Assembly (NCBI RefSeq): GCF_017916325.1
Contig: NC_090143.1
Span: 62,001-126,000 of the forward strand
Origin: Leishmania martiniquensis
Taxonomy: Eukaryota > Euglenozoa > Kinetoplastea > Trypanosomatida > Trypanosomatidae
Length of the DNA: 64,000 nucleotides
Direction of reading: 5' to 3'
Part shown: in pieces, positions 1 to 9,919 of the stretch
Layout: each line of letters begins with the position of its first letter
Numbering within the stretch: position 1 is the stretch's first letter
Made by a program: the position numbers and the translations under genes
Notes under the pieces: model-generated
Told to the model about the DNA's origin: nothing
What the model saw: the letters and a program-made list of their open reading frames with translations, nothing else
Database searches by the model: none

Positions 1-1455
1 CGCCACGTGCAGCTGTCCCCATCTGTTCGCCGTCGGATCGTTGAGCTCGATGTTTGGTCATGCCTGCGCTGGCCGCAGTCGGACGTGAACTCGCTCCTCA
101 CCAGCTTGCAGTCACCGCTTCGTGCGGTTCGTGTAGCGACGTGCTCCGTATCTCCTGTGAAGCTGCTCAACAAATTTCACGCGTCCTTGCGGGTGGTTTA
201 CCTGTTCCGTCGAACGTCCGCTCTCCGCGACCCGACCGACACGCGCGTGCCCGTCAACATCGAAGACGAGGAGTACGAGGAGGAAGAGAGCAACCAAAGC
301 CCGTCTCTCATGCCCGGCGGGTGTGCACCTGCTGCCGCCCAGAAATCCAGTTTGCTCCCTGAGGCGGCACAGACTATCTCGCCGCTACCACCCACCGCCG
401 CGCCATTGACGGCGCTGCACACAACGCCCACCACGACCAGTGTCTCCGGTACGCGAGGCCGGCGGACCAAGCGCGTACGCCTCTCCGCGGCCGCTGCGGT
501 AGCCCCGGTGCTCGAGGAGCTCTACGTAGAAAGCTCGTCCCGGCGATCAATGCCACGCTGGGTGGAGACGTGCACGCGCCTGAGGCACGTGACGCTGCGC
601 AACTGCGCCTATAGTCGAGTGGACTCACTGCGCTTCGCCCGCGCGCTCACAAGCGTCGTGCTCGAGGGGTGTGGCAACTTCGTCGGGTTCGACATCTTTC
701 GCAGCTTTCCTCAACTGCAGTCAGTCACCGTGAAGAGCTGCGCTCTACTGCGCGACCTCTACTGGCTGCCTCGACTGACGGGTGCGCTGCGCTCCTTGTG
801 TATTCACCATACGTCGTCCGCGTCGCTCACCGCTTTTGCGTCCGCGGCGTTTCTTGGGGCGGGGCTCAGCGGGCTGGAGCAGCTGAACCTCTCTATCCCG
901 AGCCTGCACGCACTACGGCCCTTCATGTCGCCAGCCGCGGCTTCACTGCGTGAACTGACTCTCTTCGCCTGCTTAAATTTGAACGGCTTCGCAGACCTTC
1001 CTCCGCTGCCTGTCTTGGAGAAGGTGGTGATCACTGGCAACCGCCACATGCAGAACTTTCTCTGGCTGGCGAAGTCACCCCGCGTCGTCGAGGTGCGTGC
1101 AACGCAGTGCACACAGCTGACATCCATGGCTGGACTGGACGCGCTGCACCTGCTGCGCGTACTTGACATCAATGGATGCCAGCAAGTTCGTGGAATCGCC
1201 CCACTCGCCGAGTGCCGCTCCCTAACGTACCTCGACGTGTCGCATTGCGGACTGCTGACCAGAGTATCTGCGCTCAAAAAGCTCCCGCGCCTCCAATACG
1301 TGCTAATGCACAACTGCACGTCGCTGGCCAAGGACTTTGGGTGGATCGAGGGCTGCCCGAAGCTGGTGGAGCTGATGGTGCCTGGACCGGCCTGGATCGA
1401 GCCGGCAGCGAATGTGCTGCATCACCTCGGCCGCTGCGATGTAACCCTTCGCTGA
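1..1455 (+). CDS. Leucine-rich repeat protein, 5' end cut by window
   Basis: The frame is open from base 1 to the stop at 1453-1455, and the first listed codon (position 7) is GTG, not ATG, so the gene starts upstream of the window. Residues about 80-165 of the visible 482 are acidic and low-complexity (a run of Glu/Asp followed by Pro/Thr/Ala). From about residue 170 to the end there are roughly a dozen leucine-rich repeats of the form LxxLxLxxC (for example LRHVTLRNC, LRVLDINGC, LTYLDVSHC, LQYVLMHNC), resembling the cysteine-containing LRR class. Such repeats form a solenoid used for protein binding. No kinase, F-box or membrane segment is visible in this part. The partner and function are unknown. 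Confidence 0.85.
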   Translation, partial: RHVQLSPSVRRRIVELDVWSCLRWPQSDVNSLLTSLQSPLRAVRVATCSVSPVKLLNKFHASLRVVYLFRRTSALRDPTDTRVPVNIEDEEYEEEESNQSPSLMPGGCAPAAAQKSSLLPEAAQTISPLPPTAAPLTALHTTPTTTSVSGTRGRRTKRVRLSAAAAVAPVLEELYVESSSRRSMPRWVETCTRLRHVTLRNCAYSRVDSLRFARALTSVVLEGCGNFVGFDIFRSFPQLQSVTVKSCALLRDLYWLPRLTGALRSLCIHHTSSASLTAFASAAFLGAGLSGLEQLNLSIPSLHALRPFMSPAAASLRELTLFACLNLNGFADLPPLPVLEKVVITGNRHMQNFLWLAKSPRVVEVRATQCTQLTSMAGLDALHLLRVLDINGCQQVRGIAPLAECRSLTYLDVSHCGLLTRVSALKKLPRLQYVLMHNCTSLAKDFGWIEGCPKLVELMVPGPAWIEPAANVLHHLGRCDVTLR

Positions 1456-1582
1456 TACAAACTGAGGACCATGGAAAACGCAAGTGAGGCGGTATCAAGA
1501 GACGAAGCGCCACCGTGACAGCTCCTCACCTCCCTCCCTCCCTCCTTCCTAACTTACCTCTCCGTCTCTGCTGCTTCCTGAG

Positions 1583-1605
1583 GCGGCGGCGGAGGCCGCC
1601 GCCGC
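1583..1605 (+). repeat. Perfect GC hairpin downstream of the LRR gene
   Basis: A ten-base arm GCGGCGGCGG (1583-1592) is followed by the loop AGG and the exact reverse complement CCGCCGCCGC (1596-1605). It lies about 128 bases after the stop of the LRR gene, so it should be in the 3' UTR. No U-run follows. A bacterial-type terminator is not expected in this organism; an RNA stability or translation element is possible. Confidence 0.6.
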
Positions 1606-4034
1606 ACCAGCCGCGAGCGAGTCAGTAAGAGGCAGCGTTTCTAGGGTATGCGGATCTCTCCCTCAGTGCCATTACTGCTTCTGTCGGCTCCTCCACCGGC
1701 GCTTCACGGCTACACCCCATCTCCCTGTCATCCACCACGATGGTGTCTGCGGCGAGATTTTTCAACTTCTCATCTCCCCCTCAGCTTCAGGCAATCGGGG
1801 GAGAAGATGTGAGCAGCAACACACTACTCCCCCCCCTCCCCTTCCGCTGGCACACCGGTTGTGTCCGCTCACGTCCCCGTTTCCACTCTGTCGCGGTTGG
1901 TGTCGCTGGCGCCGGCGCTTTCACGTGCGGTGGCTTGCTGCCACCTCCTCAAACCTTCACTGCTCTGCTTCTTTTACGCTCTCCAATTCCCTTGGGATGC
2001 AGCTCAGCATCCACCTCGATTTTGCTATCTGAGCACCGTTTTGGCGGCCTCCTTTCAGGCTCCTCCTCCGTCCCCGCATGCCCATCTGCGTGTCGCCGTT
2101 AACGCGCGTGTGCGTGCAGTTGCGTGTATGTCCCTCCATCCTCTTGGTGGCTCTCTGTCTCCGTCTCTGCAGCTATCGCTTACCCCTTCTCACCTTCGCT
2201 TGCCCCTGTCTCCGTGACAACGCTCTCCCCTGTGATGGGCGCCCGCCTCCGCTCCTGTCGCCTCTCTGCGTCGGCCTGAGGTTGCTGTACTAAGGCTCTC
2301 CCTCCTCTCCTCTCTTGTTGCGCTCCCTCTCGCACGCGCTGCACTCCTCTTCTCCCTCTCCTTCATCTCTCTGCATCAGTGCGTTGCTGGTGGTGGAGAG
2401 CCCCAAGAGGGTGCGTCACTGCTGTGTTCGGGGGCATGCCATTCCTCCTCTCTTATCCCCTTCTCCGTAGTATTACCCCCCCCCACCACCCACTCCACCC
2501 CCGCCGCTGCTGCACTGAATGTGCGGTTTGCGCCTCGCGTTTTTCCTGTGCGTGCGTGCGCCTCTCTCTCTGTTTCGCTCTCGTATTTATGGCCGCTCTC
2601 CCCCGTTTTGTGCTCGTCTGTTTAAAAGACCCGTCCCTCTGAGTCCACTAGCGAGATGGGACTGCAGCTCTCTCTCTCTGAATCTGCCTGTTAAGCTCTC
2701 TTCCACTCCTTCCCCCTCCCTCCCCCCCCACACACACACTTTCTTCCCCCTCGCGCGTCTTCTGTTCATGCCCCGGTGCTCGGCGGAGGCGTGCAAGCCG
2801 CTCCCACCCCGCACCCTCTTTCTGCCCCTGTCACCCTCATCCCACTCGCACAAGTCAATCGAGAAATTTATGCGCTCCTCCTCCCCCCTTCCCTTTCCTT
2901 GACAAAGCGTGGGTCGCGTCTTTCCCCTGTCGCTGCTGTTGCTCCTCCAGCCATGTGCAGCGCCCCTTCACTGCCCCCCTCCCCCCTTCTTCATGTAGCG
3001 AGGCGCTGTGTATGCACCTGCGTCAGGAACACATACACAACGTGGGCCGTTTCGAATGCTTTCTGTGCATCTCCCGCTATTATCTGCATGGCCCTCTCTC
3101 ACATCTTTTACCTTTCCCCAGCTGGCGGCCCTCCCCTCCCTCCCTCCCTCCACGAACCCTTCGCCTGCACCTCTTTGACTGAAGAAGCTGGGGGTGCCGG
3201 TGTTCGCTTGCGGAGAAGAGCGAGATACGGCGGGTGGGGGTGGGGCGGGATAGGCGCCGATCGCCACCTCGTAAACGGCTCACTCTTGTGTGCGTGCGCA
3301 GGTTCGACCTTTAGGTAGCAGCGCGAGATGGCCGCGGCGGCTGAGTAGCCACACAGAGAGAGAGAGAAAGAAAGCAGACACCCCGGTTGAGGGCGGGTGT
3401 GGCGGCAGTGAGCGTGCGCGTGGACGCTTGTTTATGATGTAGCGTCGATATTTGTTAGTGAGCAACTGAAGGACGACAGCACACAGCAGTGGAGGGAGAA
3501 AACGTGAAGGCGATGTGACGCTCGTCGTGGCACCCCCTTTTTTCACCCACTTGTCTTTTCGTTCCTCGCCTGACGTCTTGAGGGGGCGCGGCCGCACATC
3601 GCAGCCGGCATCCGGCGACCTCTACCAACACTTCACTCTTTTTTGCCTCCTACGCACATGTGAGCGCACACGCAAAGGCACAGCTCCTTTCCCCGCTTTT
3701 TTTTTTGCGACGAGAGCTCCTCCTCTCCTCTCTCGCTCCCGAGGCGATTCGGCTGTAGTCCACTGTTGCTGTTCTCCGGCGGCTGTGGCACACGTGACGG
3801 ATGGGGATGGGTGGACGCTGCAGCTCTTGCACCTGGGTGGTGTATTGCTCAGTGTTGCACTGCATCTGTTCACGAATCTCTCTCTTGCTAAGTATCGGCG
3901 TTTTTCTTTTTGCTCTGGGAGGGGCTCGCCCTCCGGTGCCGCTCACCCCCCTTCCCCTCGCCCACGCACTCCCCCCCCAAGCTTTGATATTGTCTTCCGT
4001 TGCCTCCTTTATTCCTTTCCAGTCCCCGCCCTTT

Positions 4035-4056
4035 TGTGTGTGTGTGTGTGTGTGTG
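4035..4056 (+). repeat. (TG)11 microsatellite
   Basis: Uninterrupted TG dinucleotide tract in the gene-poor spacer. Several shorter CA/GT tracts occur across the intergenic DNA. Confidence 0.9.
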
Positions 4057-4442
4057 AGGGCGTCGATGGTGGCGCGCGACCCGCGAGAGCTTTTTCTTCC
4101 ATCGGCTTTTCTCTGACTCGGACTGCCGCCTCTCTCCTCCTTGTCACCCTTCCCCCCATCTGGTGCGCGTGCGGACTTCGCTCATATGTAGCTAGCCGCA
4201 CTTTAATCTTTTTTTGTATTCCCGTCCTCAAACTTGCGCCTTCTTTTCGTCCCCCTTCCCCCCTCACGTTACTTGGCCCCCGCCCTGTGTGTTGCCGCAA
4301 GGGGGTGCAGCACCCTCCTCTGCATCCCCTCTCTCTCTGGAGGTCTGTCAATGGAGGCCGAGGACTCGCACACGCCCCTCTCCCTCTCTCGGGGAACCGC
4401 TGCAGACTCTTTGGTGCCGGCGTACGTGTGTAGGCTGGCGCC

Positions 4443-4643
4443 ATGCTGAAGAGGTATGCGGTCACGATCACGCTCGCGCACGTGCTCGCTGCGAATACTG
4501 CGGACGAGGTACCCAAAATCTCCCTTCACATCCCACCCGGTGAGCAGATGGGGTACATGCGTCATGGACAGGGCGAGAACTTGTTACGTCACGCCGCATC
4601 GATTCCTTCAGGCATCACTGTAAAGAGTTCGCGAGCCGTTTAA
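4443..4643 (+). CDS. Candidate 66-residue micro-ORF, weak
   Basis: ATG at 4443 opens a 66-codon frame ending at a TAA. Upstream lie C/T-rich runs (about 4313-4400) and AG dinucleotides (for example near 4410 and 4433), so a trans-splice acceptor with a short 5' UTR is conceivable. The first twenty or so residues (MLKRYAVTITLAHVLAANTA) resemble a signal peptide or signal anchor, and codons in this half are mostly G/C-ending. The second half has ordinary composition and weaker codon bias. No family is recognised. It could equally be a chance frame in untranslated DNA, immediately upstream of the repeat-like block at 4650. Confidence 0.2.
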   Translation: MLKRYAVTITLAHVLAANTADEVPKISLHIPPGEQMGYMRHGQGENLLRHAASIPSGITVKSSRAV

Positions 4644-4649
4644 CAGAAT

Positions 4650-5060
4650 TCCGTGAATCGATGTTGGAAAGAGGTACGGCATGCATGCAGGGCGTGGGGT
4701 GTGCGAGAGCCATAACCTAAGGCTGGCCACCCCCCTGCCTCAGCTAATGCGGCACGCACCTCCTATTACCTCCACGACTGGGGCCACCTTCACACGCGAG
4801 CAGGGCCTTCTGTGCGGCCCCTTCTGGACCAAGGCGCGAGGTGCACCAAAGTCCCGTCTGGCGCCGATTGCTCTGCATGTATCCCACGAAGGGGTGCTAA
4901 AGGACGAGAGGAACCCGCTAACTACATGGTCCCAGTCGACGGCATGTGAGGGCCTGCATCACAGGCCTGTGCTTTCACTGTAGGGTCGAAGAGACGGGAA
5001 AGATATGGCTGCGTGCGTCTGTTCACTAACTTGCTCGGATTGGACGCGCTGACTTGTCTA
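4650..5060 (+). mobile_element. Possible degenerate SIDER-like retroposon
   Basis: About 400 bases of balanced, non-pyrimidine-rich DNA are embedded in C/T-rich spacer, a composition break typical of inserted short degenerate retroposons (SIDER) in Leishmania 3' UTRs. It includes a GGCCTG/CAGGCC inverted repeat at 4951-4967. Assignment to SIDER is from general appearance only. No terminal poly(A) tail or target-site duplication was found by eye. Confidence 0.3.
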
Positions 5061-5756
5061 TATTCACACCATTCATCGTCGCTCGGTGACCTGGTGGCAC
5101 CGTTATACCCAGACGCATGCTCACGCCTATGCTGTGAGCGCCATGAATGGAGGACGCCATCGCCAGCGCCCCCTGCACCCTCCCCACTTCTATTCGCCGT
5201 TGATCACCTCCGGCGCCTTTGCAGCTCACTGTGCGTGTCCACCGGTGCAGTGAGGGGCGCGAATCTATCAGTTACTCTTTCCACTTGGCTCTCCTGCCGT
5301 ATTGGAGAGAAAAAATTTTCTTTTTCGTATGCCGGTCTTGTAAGCTCTGTTGGCCGATCTCGGCATCGGCGTGTCTTCAAAGCACTGTGGTGTGTTGTCC
5401 CCCCTCCCCCTCCCCTCTACCCCCTCCAGAGTGTGCTTCCCTGTCTGCGTATGCGCGCGCTTTTCCCTTTCTTATGCCTCTTACTCTCACAACGAGCTGT
5501 CAAGCACACTGCCGTGTGCAAGCAAACACACGCACGCGTATGTGCGCCCTAGTATACACCCCCATCGCCTCGCGTAACTTCACCGCTTACGGGCTTCGAT
5601 CTTCTGATGCTGTTGTTGTTCTGTGATGTGTCCGCATTGTGTTTTCTTTGTTCACGTACTTGCCGATGCCTTCGACGGCCCCCTTTTTGCCCTTTTTTTT
5701 GCGGCGTGTCTGCTCGTGAATATTCTTACTCGCTAAAAATCTGTGTTGACTACCCC

Positions 5757-5774
5757 CACACACACACACACACA
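5757..5774 (+). repeat. (CA)9 microsatellite
   Basis: Uninterrupted CA dinucleotide tract followed by C/T-rich DNA. Confidence 0.85.
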
Positions 5775-7932
5775 TCTCTCCCTCCAACGCCCCCTCCTCT
5801 TTCCTCTCCTATCACCCTCCCCTCACCACTATTCCATCTGGACTGACGCCCCCCACCATCCCCAGCGTCTCCCGCCCTTCCCGCCCTGCAGCCACATTTC
5901 CCCTCTGTCGCTTGCCCAACGCGCCAGCAGTTGAGGGGTGGCTGACAGGCAAGAGGTGCAGCATCACCGACACTCCTTCGGATACCCTTCCAGGGCGGCT
6001 GCGCGCCAACATAGCGTCAACCTTAGCCGCAGGTGGCGGTGAAAGAAAGCAGGAGCGTAGGTGTAGGCGCACGTGCGCTTCCGTCCCTACGCATACGTCC
6101 AGCAGGACCTCATATAGTAATGCGGCCGTTGTTGTTGTTGTCCCATCCCATCCCCCCCTCCCCCGATTCACGAGCGTCTACGGCCTTATTCACAGACTGG
6201 TGCTGCCCCCTCCCCCCGCCCACACACACACAGAGGGACATATGGGGCCGCCTTCACAAAGAGTCGCTTTTGTTCTCTTCTCAGTGTTGATGCGTGCGGG
6301 CACAGGTGTGGCTGTGTGTGTGTGTTCGCCCATGCATGGATACGTCTCCGCGTCTGCCGTGACGTGTGCGATGCGACCTTTCTCCGCCGCGCAACCTCCG
6401 CCTATCGCCCTGCAGCGCCGTTTTTCCCCCCTTTTTTTATGCACTCCCTTTTCCGTTTGTGTACGATTTTTGTCTCCGCTTCTCCTTCGTTGCGCGATGC
6501 TTCCGTCGGAGTGGTCTGAGAAAGGGGTGTCTGTGCAGGTCTCTCCTGTGCACACTTGCGACTCTGCTGCGTCCTCTCCCGCTCGCTCTCACCCACCCCC
6601 ACCATGAGTATCACGGCAGCCCATTCACCCCTTACAAAGGCTGTCGCACGCGCGCACGCATGCCTTTGCCCCACACGCGTATGTAGCTTTCTTCCATTCA
6701 CAGTACCGCGACGCGCAATACGCGCAGGCGATGCATGTGGAGGAGCCTCTTTCCTTTCGGGCTCCATCCATGCCGTTCCGTCAGGGCGTGCTGTGCGCGC
6801 CTCCCACGGCCGCTACGTCGCGTCGTTGGTGCGGCAGACAAAAGGGAATCGTTAGAGGACTGAAACAAAGATTCGTGCGACGGTCCCTCGATGGCACTTC
6901 GGCACACACCAACGCAAAAAAAAAGCACCGCAACACGCGAGGAGGCGAGAAAGGTGCGCAGTGCCACAACTGCGATCCAGTGAGCGTGCGAGTGGGTGTC
7001 GATAGTCGCCTGCCTCATGGGCGCCGGCATCTTATCCCACCTGCGGCGACTCCTGTGTATGATCCTCATCACTCTCTGACCCCCCCTCCCTCCCTCCCAC
7101 CCCAATGCCACCCGAAGAACCGACGGGGGGAGAGGGACATTGCGCATGAGCTTTCCCTGGCCATCTCTCTCTCTGCTGACGTTAATGTTCGCCTCGTTTC
7201 CTCGCACTCACACGCACACGCGTCCCTCTCCTTCCGTCTAGTGAGGCAGCCTCCCTCTCCCATTGCCGCGTAACCGCTCCCACCTTCTTCGTCCCCCTAT
7301 CGCCCCGCCCTCGTCTCCCGTTACACGGCAGGGGCTCTTTTTTTTTTACAATCTTCTTCCCGCTTCGGCGTCTCTCACACGTCCACCCCGATCCCCCTCC
7401 GCTCTCTTTGCCTCACCGGTGTGCCACCTCTGCTTCCCTTGTTTTGCCTCCGCTTTTCTTTAGCTGCTCTGATCCTCCGGCTCTCGCGCCGGCGTCTTCT
7501 CCGACGGTGGCCGTGCCGCGTTTAGCAAAGGAGGACGGATCGTGCAGGGCTGTGTGGGCGCTCGCGTGCATGCGGCGCATTTGTTCGGCTACCTGCGGGT
7601 GCTATACAATTTCAACGCCCCCTCCGCGAGGGGCGGGACGCATCTGTCGGCGCCAAGCATTGTGAACCACGTTAAACCAGCGAGTAGACACAACCCACAC
7701 CTTCGCTTGTCATCCCTTCTTCCCTGCAGCTCGTCAGCCGCTCGTCGTGGTGTGCAAGCGCGAGGAGCAGCAGCAGAAGCAGGAGAAAAGGCTCAGGCTT
7801 ATGCGCTGCGGCTCGCGTGAAGGAGTAACTGACAACGCTGACGTTTTACCCTCTGGGAGCGCCTTTTCCAACGGCCCAACACCATCTTCCCTCCCCGGCA
7901 TGTGAGTGTGTGAGAGCGTCTTGGTGCGTCTC

Positions 7933-8007
7933 GCTTTTTCCTGCCCCCCCCCACTCCCCCACACACTCACACTCACACCATATATATACACGCATACACC
8001 CCAATAG
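7933..8007 (+). promoter_or_regulatory. Predicted spliced-leader acceptor for the gamma-CA-like gene
   Basis: A tract of T, C and CA runs (about 7933-7975) is followed by a TA/CA stretch without any AG until 8006-8007. The first AG after the pyrimidine tract is the usual trans-splice acceptor in this group. It would leave a 16-base 5' UTR before the ATG at 8024. Confidence 0.6.
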
Positions 8008-8023
8008 TGCTGGTACAGCCAAC

Positions 8024-8908
8024 ATGTCCAGAAACGCAACGACTGTGCCGGGATTCTTCCCATACTTGGGATACATGCTGAAGGATGCTGGCAGCCGCTT
8101 GTCCCTCATCTCACACTACATGCGGACAAAGCGTCACCCCTACCCCATGATGCGGCACCAGAACACGCGCGCCTACCGCGGCATGCTGCCCTGGACACAA
8201 GGCGCCGGTTTCATTGCACCGAGCGCGTACGTCGTGGGCAATGTGGTACTCGGCCACAACGCAGTGATCTTTTACCATTCGGTGCTGCGCAACTACCACA
8301 CGAAAAGCCCCACCATTGTCGGAGATCACACAGTTGTGATGGACCGTGCGACGCTAATGGGACAGATTCGCGTGGGGAACAACACCTACATCGGTGTCGG
8401 TGCCACGCTAGACTGCTGCGAGGTGCACGACCACGTGTACATCGGTCATGGCGCCTCCATCGCGCTAGGTGCTGTCGTCGAGAACAATGCAATTGTTGCA
8501 GCTGGCTCGGCGGTGCCGAAAGACGCTCGAGTGTACGCGGGGGAGCTGTGGGCGGGCAATCCTGCGCAGAAGATCGCAGATGTCAGCCCAGTCCAGTCAA
8601 GCGAAGTGGAGCACCTGATTCACGACCAGGTGCAGATAGGCAAGTCACACGCCAAGGCGATCCGAGACCACGTCGAACAAACGAGAGAGCTCGGCGTGGA
8701 TTGGCTGAAAGAGGCGGTCGCGATGATGGAGGCGCAGCAGCAGCAGATGTCCGTCAAGCTGCCGATGGATATTCCGCTGGAGGCGCGTCGGTTCCTGCAG
8801 CCGCGTGTGCACATGCGCCGCCCGGAGATGCACATGCGCATGTCTTATCCGGTCAACCGCACCGCGCCGTGGATGCCAAAGTCAGGCGATCAGACCGCCA
8901 ACGTGTGA
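8024..8908 (+). CDS. Gamma-carbonic anhydrase-like protein lacking zinc ligands
   Basis: This is a 294-residue protein. The frame is open further upstream, but the ATG at 8024 follows the predicted splice acceptor. Residues about 60-200 carry repeated hexapeptide signatures of a left-handed beta-helix (VVGNVVLGHNAVI, IVGDHTVVMD, VGNNTYIGVGATL, VYIGHGASI, IVAAGSAV, ELWAGNPAQKI), the arrangement of gamma-class carbonic anhydrases and YrdA/PaaY proteins. At the three places where the family has zinc-binding histidines I read Met112, Val125 and Asp130, so catalysis is unlikely. Such proteins are known as matrix-arm-associated subunits of mitochondrial complex I in plants and euglenozoans. That role is inferred here. 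The C-terminal 95 residues are a helical, Met/Gln-rich tail. Confidence 0.85.
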   Translation: MSRNATTVPGFFPYLGYMLKDAGSRLSLISHYMRTKRHPYPMMRHQNTRAYRGMLPWTQGAGFIAPSAYVVGNVVLGHNAVIFYHSVLRNYHTKSPTIVGDHTVVMDRATLMGQIRVGNNTYIGVGATLDCCEVHDHVYIGHGASIALGAVVENNAIVAAGSAVPKDARVYAGELWAGNPAQKIADVSPVQSSEVEHLIHDQVQIGKSHAKAIRDHVEQTRELGVDWLKEAVAMMEAQQQQMSVKLPMDIPLEARRFLQPRVHMRRPEMHMRMSYPVNRTAPWMPKSGDQTANV

Positions 8909-9919
8909 GCGACAGCAGAGCGGCCGGTTGCTGACTGAGTGCATGTACCAATCCTATCGTCCTCTCAATGCCTAAGGGCCTCCTTAGTCAGTACTATACA
9001 CTGCGTCTGTGCAGGCGCGTCTCTGCGTCGAGTGTGAGCGGTGTACTTCTCTCATCTCATCTCTGTTTCCTCGTCTCAAACGTTTTTTTATTTCAGATCT
9101 GTTTGCCGGAACACCATCCGGGTGGCGGCGGACGACGAGTGAGCGGTGCCGAGTCGGACTTCCCCTTTTCCCTCCCCCCTTGCCGCCGCGGACGGAACAG
9201 CGGAGTGCTGTGGCGACTGCGGGTTACGGCACAGAAGTGCAACAGAGTCAAAGAAAAGGGAGGCGAATAAAATGGAAGTCGTGGCACCACACGCGTCCCG
9301 CCTCGTTGCGCGCCGCCTCTCATTGGTGGCGTACGAGGCGTGGAAGGGCGGCGCAAAAGAGTGCGAGGCGGCCGAGTAGACTGCAGTTGGTGTCGGGCGT
9401 GCAGCGGATCTGTAGATATGGTGCGCAGAGTCACTGCTCCCCCTTATCGGTTGGTGCCGCATGGAGACGGCCAGCTCTACGGCGCTGGCCGTTGACAACG
9501 GACGTGCGCCTGCCTTGGACCTCATTTGTAGTGAGATCCCTTTGGAACGCGCCCCTTCCCCGCTCCCCCCCCCCGACCTCAGGAGCCGGATGACCGCCCT
9601 TCGACTCTCCCTCCCGTCTCCTGTCTTCCCTATCCACACATCTCCTTCACTTTAAGGGCACCGGGCTCGTGCTCTCATGTATTCTGCCGTTGCCTCCGCG
9701 TCTCCCTTTGTTGATGGCTTGGCCTGTCCAGTCCTTACGCGCATCTTTTTCTCTTCACTCCCCATCTCCCCTTGCCCATGTCATCACTGTCATCCGGCGT
9801 GACGAACACTTCATCCTTTCCTGCTCTCACCCCCTTTGTTCCTCGGCCTTGCGTGCGTCGTCGTCAGCGCCCATGCGCGCCTTCTCTTTGAAGCGGCAGC
9901 GCTGCTGCTTTGTTGTATC
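8909..9919. other. Spacer between gamma-CA-like and membrane protein genes
   Basis: It contains two pyrimidine/AG groups: a T-rich run with a TTTCAG acceptor-like end near 9092-9097, and the C/T-rich region 9690-9867 that probably serves the next gene. A short upstream ATG frame at 9873-9935 overlaps the next start. No gene is seen. Confidence 0.6.

Larger units (their letters stand above)
1456..8023. other. 6.6 kb gene-poor spacer
   Basis: No reading frame here combines length, balanced composition and third-position GC like the neighbouring genes. The long frames are Ser/Pro/Leu/Arg-rich read-throughs of C/T-rich DNA. The + strand is strongly pyrimidine-biased with (TG)n and (CA)n tracts, as expected for 3' UTR and splice-acceptor DNA of the + strand unit. 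It holds a GC hairpin at 1583-1605, a weak micro-ORF at 4443-4643 and a possible decayed retroposon at about 4650-5060. Unannotated small RNAs cannot be excluded. Confidence 0.7.

Noticed and set aside
3302..3312. GGTTCGACC-like tRNA B-box sequence
   Set aside because: No matching T-arm stem, anticodon arm or acceptor stem could be paired around it, so it is not a tRNA gene.
3650..4516. 288-codon minus-strand frame
   Set aside because: It is the complement of C/T-rich DNA and includes the (TG)n tract read as Thr-His repeats. All other genes are on the + strand, so a lone antisense gene here is unlikely.
4681..4983. 100-codon + strand frame
   Set aside because: It lies inside the composition island, lacks codon bias and a plausible acceptor, and is better explained as repeat-like DNA.
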